Positions 1 through 6,405 of a stretch of DNA of 10,547 nucleotides are shown here, piece after piece (within the stretch, counting starts at the first letter, position 1; each line of letters opens with the position of its first letter). The DNA lies in contig CABUKY010000056.1 in assembly GCA_902492185.1 (NCBI GenBank), positions 1 to 10,547 on the forward strand. The letters are read 5' to 3'. The stretch is from an uncultured Collinsella sp. GTDB lineage: Bacteria; Actinomycetota; Coriobacteriia; Coriobacteriales; Coriobacteriaceae. The notes under the pieces are model-generated. The model saw only the letters and a program-made list of their open reading frames with translations, did no database searches and was not told where the DNA came from. The translations under genes were made by a program, and so were the position numbers.

Positions 1-1730
1 CCGCCGTTGACGCCGGCGCCGGGCCCCATGTCGATCACGTAGTCGGCGGCACGGATTGTATCCTCGTCGTGTTCGACGACGATAACGGTATTGCCGATAT
101 CGCGCAGGCGCTCGAGCGTCTTGATCAGGCGCTCGTTGTCACGCTGATGAAGACCGATCGAGGGCTCATCCAGAATATAGAGCACGCCCATGAGACCCGC
201 GCCGATCTGCGTTGCCAGTCGAATACGCTGTGCCTCGCCACCGGAAAGCGTCGCCGAAGCACGATCGAGCGTCAGATAGTCGAGTCCAACATCGACCAGA
301 AAACGCAAGCGCTCCAGGATTTCCTTGACGATACGGCCGCCGATAAACCGTTGACGCTCGGTAAGTTCCAAGCCCTCAAAAAACTCGAGCGACTCACGGC
401 ACGACAGGCAACAAACCTCGTAAATGGACTTGCCGCCCACGGTGACGGCGAGCATCTCAGGGCGCAAACGAGCGCCGTGGCAGCTCGAGCACGGTTCCTC
501 GCGAATGTACTTCTCCAGGCGCGCCTTGGTGTTCTCGTTCGTCGTCTCGGCATAGCGTTCGTACAGGATGTTGCGAACGCCCGAAAACTTTGTATCCCAC
601 TGGCTACGACGTCCGTCGAGCTTTTGGTAGTCGACCGAGATCTTCGTATCGCCCAGGCCATCCAAGAATGCACGACGCACGCGAGGGGGCAAGTCCTCCC
701 ACGGCGTATCGGCGCTCACCTTAAAGTGTTTGCAGACCGCAGCAAAAATCTGCGGATAGTAGTTCGAATTGCCAAACAGGCTACCAAAGACTCCGTCGGC
801 AATGGACTTCGAGGGGTCCTCAATCAGCGCCTCGGCATCAACGGTTTTCTTAAAGCCCAGGCCGTCGCACTCAGGACATGCGCCATAGGGAGCGTTGAAC
901 GAAAAATCACGCGGCTGAAGATCGTCAATGGAGTGTCCATGCTCCGGGCACGCCAAGGCCAACGAATACTCCAGCAGTTCGCCCTCGGTCCCCTCGGGAG
1001 CATCGCGATCGGGCAGCATGTACACGTTTACATTGCCGTGCGCCAAGGCAGTCGCCTGTTCAACAGACTCGGCGATGCGGCCCAGAGAGTTTTCCCGAAT
1101 CACGATGCGGTCGACCACGACCTCGATATCGTGCTTGAACTTCTTGTCCAGATCGATCGGATCGTCGAGCGAGCGCACTTCACCGTCGACACGCACGCGG
1201 CTAAAGCCCTCGGCGCGAAGGTCCTCAAACAGTTTGGTGTACTCGCCTTTTCGCCCGCGCACCACCGGTGCCAGCACAAACGCGCGGCGGCCCTCCCCCG
1301 CCGCCAAGACCTTGTCGGCAACCTGGTCGGTCGTCTGACGCTCAATGACGCGGCCGCATTCGGGGCAGTGCGGGGTGCCCACACGGGCGAACAGCAGGCG
1401 CAGATAGTCATAAATCTCGGTTACGGTGCCAACCGTCGAGCGAGGGTTTTTAGACGTCGTCTTTTGGTCAATCGACACCGCCGGCGAAAGGCCGTCGATT
1501 GAATCCAAGTCGGGTTTGTCCATCTGGCCCAAGAACTGGCGCGCATAGCTCGAAAGGCTCTCAACGTATCGACGCTGGCCCTCGGCATAGATAGTGTCAA
1601 ATGCCAGCGAACTCTTGCCCGAGCCAGAAAGACCGGTAATGACCACGAGTTGGTCACGCGGAATGGAAACATCGATATCACGGAGGTTGTGCTCACGAGC
1701 GCCGCGAATAACGATAGAAGAATCAGACAT
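1..1730 (-). CDS. uvrA: UvrABC system protein A, N-terminal part (cut by window edge)
   Basis: UvrA is the DNA-damage-sensing ATPase of nucleotide excision repair. It dimerises, loads UvrB onto damaged DNA and carries two ABC ATPase modules per chain. I translated the minus strand from the ATG at 1728-1730; the frame stays open for 576 codons to the window edge, against about 950 in the family, so the second ABC module lies outside. Visible features are Walker A GLSGSGKSS at residues 33-41, a CPEC pair at C122/C125, a zinc module (C261, H264, C285, C288), a second CxxC at C414/C417, the ABC signature LSGGEAQR from residue 495 and Walker B LDEPS from residue 520. In the zinc module the second ligand position is His instead of the Cys of E. 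coli UvrA, and the 24-residue spacing is preserved. The start is set by AGGAG at 1736-1740, five bases upstream. A candidate promoter and SOS-like box lie upstream. Identity is certain from the motifs. Confidence 0.98.
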   Translation of the reverse strand, partial: MSDSSIVIRGAREHNLRDIDVSIPRDQLVVITGLSGSGKSSLAFDTIYAEGQRRYVESLSSYARQFLGQMDKPDLDSIDGLSPAVSIDQKTTSKNPRSTVGTVTEIYDYLRLLFARVGTPHCPECGRVIERQTTDQVADKVLAAGEGRRAFVLAPVVRGRKGEYTKLFEDLRAEGFSRVRVDGEVRSLDDPIDLDKKFKHDIEVVVDRIVIRENSLGRIAESVEQATALAHGNVNVYMLPDRDAPEGTEGELLEYSLALACPEHGHSIDDLQPRDFSFNAPYGACPECDGLGFKKTVDAEALIEDPSKSIADGVFGSLFGNSNYYPQIFAAVCKHFKVSADTPWEDLPPRVRRAFLDGLGDTKISVDYQKLDGRRSQWDTKFSGVRNILYERYAETTNENTKARLEKYIREEPCSSCHGARLRPEMLAVTVGGKSIYEVCCLSCRESLEFFEGLELTERQRFIGGRIVKEILERLRFLVDVGLDYLTLDRASATLSGGEAQRIRLATQIGAGLMGVLYILDEPSIGLHQRDNERLIKTLERLRDIGNTVIVVEHDEDTIRAADYVIDMGPGAGVNG

Positions 1731-1758
1731 GGAAGCTCCTTGCCTCCTATTGCATCGA

Positions 1759-1764
1759 ATCATA
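1759..1764 (-). promoter_or_regulatory. Candidate -10 element for uvrA
   Basis: The minus strand reads TATGAT here, five of six matches to TATAAT, 28 bases upstream of the uvrA start codon and followed by a good AGGAG. No convincing TTGACA-like hexamer sits 16-18 bases further upstream, so the promoter would be weak or activator-assisted. The SOS-like box at 1792-1805 lies just upstream of the expected -35 position. This is inferred from sequence alone. Confidence 0.4.
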
Positions 1765-1791
1765 CTGTCGATGAGTTTAGCGCACTCGACG

Positions 1792-1805
1792 CGCACAGAT
1801 GTTCG
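1792..1805. promoter_or_regulatory. Candidate LexA/SOS box in the uvrA upstream region
   Basis: The plus strand reads CGCACAGATGTTCG. Compared with the Gram-positive/actinobacterial LexA consensus CGAAC-N4-GTTCG, nine of ten fixed positions match; the single mismatch is A to C in the left arm. It lies in the divergent region, 62 bases upstream of the uvrA start and 119 bases upstream of the sulfatase gene start. uvrA is a classic SOS gene in many bacteria, so the location makes sense. No matching box is visible in the short stretch upstream of uvrB. A 14-base pattern with one mismatch can arise by chance, and no lexA gene is in view. Confidence 0.45.
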
Positions 1806-1873
1806 TAATACAAGATTCGCAGACCTTTAGCTTTGCGTATCGGGCGCTTTGTTTCTCGAAATGCCGTGGAAAG

Positions 1874-1903
1874 GTTACAGTAATCTAATACTGAACTTAA
1901 TTT
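1874..1903 (+). promoter_or_regulatory. Probable promoter region of the LTA-synthase-like gene
   Basis: An AT-rich block precedes the gene in an otherwise GC-rich region. A plausible pair is GTTACA at 1874-1879 and CTTAAT at 1896-1901 with a 16-base spacer, four of six matches each. TAATCT at 1881-1886 or TAATAC at 1886-1891 are alternative -10 elements lacking clear -35 partners. The block ends about 20 bases before the start codon. The exact hexamers are uncertain; only the general region is supported. Confidence 0.3.
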
Positions 1904-1911
1904 GCCGTAAC

Positions 1912-1917
1912 AGAGGA
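1912..1917 (+). promoter_or_regulatory. Ribosome binding site deciding the sulfatase-gene start
   Basis: AGAGGA lies six bases before the ATG at 1924. It favours that ATG over an in-frame TTG at 1849, which has no comparable site and would add 25 residues without family character. Confidence 0.7.
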
Positions 1918-1923
1918 ACGTCC

Positions 1924-4077
1924 ATGACCGAAGATATCCCCCTTGAAATCACTTCGAGTGACATGGCCAATCTGCCCATATTCATCGCCATCCTTATCGT
2001 GGCCACCGTCGTCGTGCGCGTGTATTTTTCAATCAAACACAATGAAAAGCCACCCATTGCCCGCGTCTTTTGGTGCGCGACGCTCCTCATCCCGCTCGGC
2101 ATGGTAGCTGCATGGATTACGAATCAATTGCTCGTAAATGAGGACAGTTCCCTATGGGTCCTTTCTTATTCGGCGCTCGGTGCTGCCGCCGTCATACTTC
2201 TTGTCGAGCCCTTGGTTTCGGGACTTATCGACCAAACCGATCTTGCGACGGGAACGGTTGCCTGTATTTGCCGTGACATCCTTGTCATCGCCGCTGTTTC
2301 AGCGCTCTCGTTCGTTTCACTCGAAATTGCCTGCAACGAAACGTTCTATCGCATTCCCGCCAACTCATTCGGGTTTTCCGTCGGGCTGCTCGCGACGGTT
2401 CTGCTCTCCCTTTATTTGCTGGGACAGCGTCATGGAGGCGTCATGGCCCTCGTGCCCGTCGCCTGCTGCATCCTTGGCATTGCCGAGCACTTCGTCATAA
2501 CGTTTAAAGGCGAAGCCATCCTGCCAAGCGATATCTTGGCCCTTGGCACCGCAATGGAGGTGAGCGAGGGATACGAGTTTACCTTTACCGCCGGAATCGT
2601 AACCTCTCTCGCCCTGCTGGAGATTTCCCTGGGGCTTCTTTCGCTTATCCGTCCGCGAAAGCTCCGTACGCCCACCCATGTCTTCCCCGCAATCGCCGCT
2701 AACCTCTGTGCTTTTCTGTTAGTGACCGTTGTGGGGCTCTCGGGCTTTTCCAGCATCGACTTGGAGCAGGCGCTGAATTTTGGATTTGACCGTTGGCAGC
2801 CCATCACCACATATGCGTCTCAGGGTTTTATCACTTCGTTCACCGAAATGGTCAACGAGTTGCCCATTGAGAAGCCCGAAGACTATACGCCCGATGAGGC
2901 GCAGAGCATCGAGCAGGAGCTCGCCGCCACCTACGACAGCACGTATGGCTCGAGCGAGCAGCGCGCGGCGGCCGTTGCCCAGTTCAATGAAATCAAGCCG
3001 ACGATTGTTGCCGTCATGAATGAGAGTTTTAGCGACCTTTCGTGCTTTGAGCAGCTCCAGGCGGCCGGGTACACCGGCCCCGCATTCTACAACTCGCTTC
3101 CCGACACACTTGTTCGCGGCACCATGCTCGCTTCGGTCGCCGGTGGCGGAACGGCGAACTCCGAATTCGAATTTTTGACCGGAGCGACAACGGCCTTTGT
3201 CGGATTAGGCAAAATCCCCTATCAGCTATATCAGATGAATGGCGTCGACAGCCTGGCAAAGGACCTTAAGGAGCTTGGGTATACCGCTACCGCTATGCAC
3301 CCGCAAAACCCCGTCAACTACCATCGAGATAAAATCTATCAGCAGCTGGGCTTTGGAGACTTTCTTTCAATCGGCGATTTCGAAGGTGCGCCCTGTTACC
3401 ATGCCGGCGTATGCGACTACGCCACCTACGACAAGATACTCGACCTGCTTAGAACCGACGAAGCCCCGCAGTTCATCTTTGACGTCACGATGCAAAATCA
3501 TGGCGGCTACGACTATGGCACCGGTCCCGCCGAGGAGCTTACAAACTATTGGGTCGAGGGAGCCAGCGAGGGTGCCAATAGCGCGCTCAACACCTATCTT
3601 ACCTGCATCAACGCATCCGACCGGGACCTCGAGTACTTTATCAACGAGCTCCGCAATATCGGCAGACCGGTTGTCCTTGTCTTTTTTGGCGACCATCAGC
3701 CGAGCGCCGCAACGACTCTCAACGACGAGCTGTACCCTCAGGAAGATACGGCAAGCCACGCTTTCCGTATCTATCAGTCGACATATTTTGTCTGGGCTAA
3801 CTATGAAATCGCCGGCAATACCGAGCTCAACGTCTACGACACCGTCGGGGCAAACGAGGTTGCAGCCATTACCCTTAATAAGATCGGCGCCCCGCTCACC
3901 GACTATCAAAAGGCTCTGCTTGCAACAAGGTCAGATGTGCCCACCATCAATGTCGCCGGCTACCTCGGTACCGACGGGCTGCGCTACGACTTGGAATCTG
4001 AAGACAGCCCATACGCCTCGACGATCAACAAGCTGCAGCGCATGCAATACCTCGAGTTCGCCAGCAAAGTTCAGTAA
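1924..4077 (+). CDS. LTA synthase-family membrane sulfatase/phosphoglycerol transferase
   Basis: A 717-residue polytopic membrane protein with a C-terminal alkaline-phosphatase-superfamily domain of the LtaS/MdoB type (COG1368-like). LtaS-type enzymes move glycerol phosphate from phosphatidylglycerol to a cell-envelope acceptor outside the membrane. The first 280 or so residues hold roughly eight hydrophobic segments (near 18-37, 47-66, 78-100, 113-135, 150-168, 174-195, 222-242 and 252-276). The extracytoplasmic domain begins near residue 355 with a hydrophobic strand ending in MNES. Catalytic residues can be matched to LtaS by local motif: E367, nucleophile T410 in GGGTANSEFEFLTG, H459 and R468 in the substrate region, H526 in MQNHGGY, and D590/H591 in FFGDHQPS. 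LtaS proper has five membrane segments, so this is a relative with a longer membrane part. The substrate cannot be told from sequence: polyglycerol phosphate, a glycolipid primer or another envelope glycan are all possible. It stands alone, 145 bases before the next gene. Confidence 0.88.
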   Translation: MTEDIPLEITSSDMANLPIFIAILIVATVVVRVYFSIKHNEKPPIARVFWCATLLIPLGMVAAWITNQLLVNEDSSLWVLSYSALGAAAVILLVEPLVSGLIDQTDLATGTVACICRDILVIAAVSALSFVSLEIACNETFYRIPANSFGFSVGLLATVLLSLYLLGQRHGGVMALVPVACCILGIAEHFVITFKGEAILPSDILALGTAMEVSEGYEFTFTAGIVTSLALLEISLGLLSLIRPRKLRTPTHVFPAIAANLCAFLLVTVVGLSGFSSIDLEQALNFGFDRWQPITTYASQGFITSFTEMVNELPIEKPEDYTPDEAQSIEQELAATYDSTYGSSEQRAAAVAQFNEIKPTIVAVMNESFSDLSCFEQLQAAGYTGPAFYNSLPDTLVRGTMLASVAGGGTANSEFEFLTGATTAFVGLGKIPYQLYQMNGVDSLAKDLKELGYTATAMHPQNPVNYHRDKIYQQLGFGDFLSIGDFEGAPCYHAGVCDYATYDKILDLLRTDEAPQFIFDVTMQNHGGYDYGTGPAEELTNYWVEGASEGANSALNTYLTCINASDRDLEYFINELRNIGRPVVLVFFGDHQPSAATTLNDELYPQEDTASHAFRIYQSTYFVWANYEIAGNTELNVYDTVGANEVAAITLNKIGAPLTDYQKALLATRSDVPTINVAGYLGTDGLRYDLESEDSPYASTINKLQRMQYLEFASKVQ

Positions 4078-4137
4078 GCCCGCCCATTCGCTTGGACCCA
4101 TCGTATTGCAAGCACGCTCGGCCCAAATGCATCGTAA

Positions 4138-4167
4138 ATGACTCCCGCTCGCAAACGAGGGTACAAT
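4138..4167 (+). promoter_or_regulatory. Promoter of the Mrp ATPase-flavoprotein operon
   Basis: ATGACT at 4138-4143 (four of six to TTGACA) and TACAAT at 4162-4167 (five of six to TATAAT) are separated by 18 bases. Transcription would begin near 4174 and give a leader of about 49 bases. That leader contains the GC-rich block at 4187-4200 before the ribosome binding site. The small palindrome CTCG-CAAA-CGAG at 4148-4159 sits in the spacer. Confidence 0.55.
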
Positions 4168-4210
4168 GACGCTCGTGTCACATCACGGGGCCCCGGCCCC
4201 AACATATACA

Positions 4211-4216
4211 AAGGAG
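4211..4216 (+). promoter_or_regulatory. Ribosome binding site deciding the Mrp ATPase start
   Basis: AAGGAG lies six bases before the ATG at 4223. The in-frame ATG at 4166 overlaps the predicted -10 element and has no such site, so it is not the start. Confidence 0.8.
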
Positions 4217-4222
4217 TCATAC

Positions 4223-5053
4223 ATGGGTTGCGAGCACGCACAGGCCGCCGGCGGACAAACGTCGCCGTCGCAATTTGAGGAGAATACGCTGTCCGAGGTC
4301 AAACGCGTCATCGCCGTGCTTTCCGGCAAGGGCGGTGTCGGCAAGTCGTTTGTCACCGGTGCCATCGCCACCGAGCTTGCCCGTCACGGCCACAAGGTCG
4401 GCGTCCTCGATGCCGACATCACCGGTCCCTCTATCCCCAAGATGTTCGGTATGAGCGGACGCCACGTCCATGCCCTTGGCAACCTCATGCTGCCTGAAAT
4501 CTCCGAGCACGGCGTCAAGGTCATGAGCTCCAACCTTCTGCTCCAAAACGAGACCGACCCCGTCCTTTGGCGCGGTCCGGTCATCGCAGGCGCCATCAGG
4601 CAGTTCTGGAGCGAGACCTCGTGGGGCCCCATCGACTACCTGCTGGTCGACATGCCTCCGGGAACAGGCGACGTCGCGCTCACCGTCTTCCAGTCACTGC
4701 CCGTCGACGGCATCGTCATCGTCACGAGCCCGCAGGATCTGGTCTCGATGATTGTCGCCAAGGCGGTCAACATGGCCGAGAAGATGAACGTCCCCATTCT
4801 GGGCATCGTCGAGAACATGAGCTATATTGAGTGCCCCGACTGCGGCAAGAAGATCGAGGTCTTTGGCAAGAGCAAGCTCCCCGAGGTCGCAGAGCGCTAT
4901 AACCTCGACATCTTGGGCACGCTTCCCATTAATCCGGCACTCGCCGAGGCCTGCGATAAGGGCGAGGTTGAGACCGCGCTGCCCGATGGCATGTTGCCCA
5001 AGGCAGTCTCTGCCGTCGAGGCTATTACCCCGCACGAGACCGACGAGGCCTAA
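4223..5053 (+). CDS. Mrp/NBP35-family Fe-S carrier P-loop ATPase
   Basis: A 276-residue cytoplasmic ATPase of the Mrp/ApbC/NBP35 group, which binds and transfers [4Fe-4S] clusters to apoproteins. The deviant Walker A SGKGGVGKS spans residues 34-42. DADITGPSIPKMFG and the segment LVDMPPGTGDVALT follow, both typical of the group. The CPDC pair at C204/C207 is the conserved bridging cluster site of the dimer. The N-terminus has only C3 and H5, not the four-Cys ferredoxin-like segment of eukaryotic NBP35, and there is no N-terminal DUF59 domain, so this is the short form. Its TAA stop is directly followed by the GTG of the next gene, implying translational coupling. That suggests, but does not prove, a functional link between cluster delivery and the flavoprotein. 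A promoter lies just upstream. Family assignment is firm; the client protein is unknown. Confidence 0.95.
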   Translation: MGCEHAQAAGGQTSPSQFEENTLSEVKRVIAVLSGKGGVGKSFVTGAIATELARHGHKVGVLDADITGPSIPKMFGMSGRHVHALGNLMLPEISEHGVKVMSSNLLLQNETDPVLWRGPVIAGAIRQFWSETSWGPIDYLLVDMPPGTGDVALTVFQSLPVDGIVIVTSPQDLVSMIVAKAVNMAEKMNVPILGIVENMSYIECPDCGKKIEVFGKSKLPEVAERYNLDILGTLPINPALAEACDKGEVETALPDGMLPKAVSAVEAITPHETDEA

Positions 5054-6325
5054 GTGAACACGAGCGCCTTCTATGACGTCCTGGTAATCGGCGGCGGGGC
5101 TTCAGGCCTCGCCGCCGCCATTACGGCCGCACGTGCTGGCAAAAGCGTCTGCATCGTTGAGCGCGATGTCGCCTGCGGCCTTAAGCTCCTTGCGACCGGT
5201 AACGGCCGCTGCAACCTCTCCAACGAATCGATTGATCCTCAGCGGTATAACCACCCCGCATTCGTCGAATCTGTCATGGGCCCCCAACCCGAACAAGAGC
5301 TTATGGGTTTCTTCTCCTCGCTGGGCATCATGACAACCTCCGAGGAAGGCCGACTGTACCCGCGCTCCCTTCGCGCCGAATCGGTGCGCGACGCGCTTCT
5401 CAACGTTTGCGACCGCCTAGGTATCACCTTAATCTGCGGAGCCAATATTGCCACGGCGCGCAAAGCTTCCGAAGGCTGGACACTCCAAATAGACCGTCCA
5501 GCGCGGGCACTCAAGGCAAAAAAGCGCGACGACCGAAAATCGGAGCTCCGCTCGCTTCGGAAAGCGCTCGCCGATGTCCCTCGCAAGAACGAGGCCCTGC
5601 AGGCACATGCCGTAATTATCGCCACGGGCGGCAACCCCACCGGTATCGCCGATACGTTTCGCCTCCCCCTCACTTCGCTGCACCCCATCCTCTGCCCCGT
5701 ATCGGCAACGGTCGCTGGCGATCGGGCGGCACTCAAGACGTTGGATGGTCTACGCGTCCGCGCCCGCTTGACGCTCGCCCGTAACCATAGTGAGCTCTGG
5801 CACGAAGACGGTGAAGTGCTGTTTCGAACCTTCGGCATCTCGGGCGTCGCTGTCTTCAACCTCTCCCGTCGTATCCAGCGCGGCGATACGATCCTGCTCG
5901 ACGTTTTCCCCGACCTCTCTAAAGACGAGCTGCTCGATATGCTTAACCGGCGCGTTAAGCTGCTCGGCGGCTTTTCGCCCCGCGATCCCCGTTGGCTCGA
6001 CGGCATGCTCGCCCCGCAACTCTCCCGCGTCGTCTGCACAGCGTTTGAGCAGTGCCATCCAGGCTCCAACGATGTCATCCACCTGGTCTCGATCCTCAAG
6101 CACTTTAAGTTGCTCGTCGAGGGTACAGCCGAGGAGCGCTCGGCGCAGGTCACGCGTGGTGGTGTATCTGTCGAGAGCATCTCAACACCCAGTCTACGCG
6201 CGCGCTGCGTTGTCGACGCCCCGCTTTACGTCTGCGGCGAAGCGCTCGACATCGACGCCGATTGCGGAGGCTTTAACCTTGCGTGGGCCTGGCTCTCGGG
6301 CATTCGCGCTGCAAGCAGCTTGTAG
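5054..6325 (+). CDS. HI0933/YhiN-family FAD-binding oxidoreductase
   Basis: A 423-residue flavoprotein of the HI0933/YhiN family (the TIGR00275 group, often labelled aminoacetone oxidase-family FAD-binding enzyme). The Rossmann motif GGGASG is at residues 13-18 with acidic E36 ending the second strand, as expected for FAD binding. The family motif TGNGRCNL is at 48-55. A central strand ending in ATGGNPTG and the C-terminal GEALDIDADCGGFNLAW from residue 395 close the FAD site. The segment near 146-180 is rich in Lys, Arg and Glu and is probably a surface insertion. The GTG start immediately follows the upstream TAA; GAGG at 5045-5048, inside the previous gene, serves as ribosome binding site five bases before it. 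Biochemical function is poorly known for the family: the fold is well supported, the substrate is not. No signal peptide or membrane segment is seen, so it should be cytoplasmic. Confidence 0.93.
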   Translation: MNTSAFYDVLVIGGGASGLAAAITAARAGKSVCIVERDVACGLKLLATGNGRCNLSNESIDPQRYNHPAFVESVMGPQPEQELMGFFSSLGIMTTSEEGRLYPRSLRAESVRDALLNVCDRLGITLICGANIATARKASEGWTLQIDRPARALKAKKRDDRKSELRSLRKALADVPRKNEALQAHAVIIATGGNPTGIADTFRLPLTSLHPILCPVSATVAGDRAALKTLDGLRVRARLTLARNHSELWHEDGEVLFRTFGISGVAVFNLSRRIQRGDTILLDVFPDLSKDELLDMLNRRVKLLGGFSPRDPRWLDGMLAPQLSRVVCTAFEQCHPGSNDVIHLVSILKHFKLLVEGTAEERSAQVTRGGVSVESISTPSLRARCVVDAPLYVCGEALDIDADCGGFNLAWAWLSGIRAASSL

Positions 6326-6335
6326 CCGCGCAGTC

Positions 6336-6341
6336 TATAAT
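6336..6341 (+). promoter_or_regulatory. Perfect TATAAT upstream of the second flavoprotein gene
   Basis: TATAAT occurs 11 bases after the preceding stop codon and 65 bases before the next start codon. No good -35 hexamer is found at 16-18 bases and no extended -10 TG is present, so promoter activity is plausible but not assured. Initiation would fall near 6348, only about eight bases before the hairpin at 6356-6379. Confidence 0.4.
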
Positions 6342-6355
6342 CAAAAACGCATTCG

Positions 6356-6379
6356 GGCCGTCTGGGATACCGGACGGCC
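6356..6379 (+). terminator. Ten-bp hairpin followed by U-rich tract (terminator or 5' leader stem)
   Basis: GGCCGTCTGG, loop GATA, CCGGACGGCC form a ten-base-pair stem with one G-U pair. The tract TCTTTCTT at 6380-6387 follows. This has the form of an intrinsic terminator for the operon ending at 6325. It sits 14 bases ahead of the next ribosome binding site and downstream of a TATAAT, so it could also form the 5' end of the downstream transcript or attenuate it. Confidence 0.65.
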
Positions 6380-6393
6380 TCTTTCTTGCCTCT

Positions 6394-6399
6394 AAGGAG
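6394..6399 (+). promoter_or_regulatory. Ribosome binding site deciding the second flavoprotein start
   Basis: AAGGAG lies six bases before the ATG at 6406. An in-frame ATG at 6283 would overlap the previous gene and translate through the hairpin, so it is rejected as the start. Confidence 0.8.
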
Positions 6400-6405
6400 A
6401 CCTCG

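Noticed and set aside
69..1502. A 477-codon open frame on the plus strand opposite uvrA
   Set aside because: It is fully antisense to uvrA, whose Walker A, zinc and ABC signature motifs are unmistakable. Its product is rich in Arg, Ala and Leu with no family motif, as expected for a mirror frame of GC-rich coding DNA.
1849..1923. A 25-residue N-terminal extension of the sulfatase from the TTG at 1849
   Set aside because: It crosses the AT-rich promoter-like block and lacks a ribosome binding site, while the ATG at 1924 has AGAGGA six bases upstream.
3239..4141. A 300-codon plus-strand frame overlapping the sulfatase gene
   Set aside because: It is a +1-shifted shadow rich in Ser, Thr, Pro and Arg. 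The real frame carries the catalytic His, Asp-His and strand motifs across the same bases.
5239..6180. A 313-codon open frame on the minus strand opposite the HI0933-type gene
   Set aside because: The composition is dominated by Ser, Arg and Pro, there is no ribosome binding site or motif, and it lies entirely within a well-recognised flavoprotein gene.
6283..6405. A 41-residue N-terminal extension of the second flavoprotein from the ATG at 6283
   Set aside because: It would overlap the preceding gene and read through the hairpin, and it has no ribosome binding site. The ATG at 6406 has AAGGAG at ideal spacing, and the protein then begins with the family's own N-terminal domain.
6331..6405. 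A possible riboswitch or small RNA gene in the leader of the second flavoprotein
   Set aside because: The gap is only 80 bases and holds one simple hairpin; no known riboswitch core is recognisable. It is recorded instead as a terminator or leader stem.
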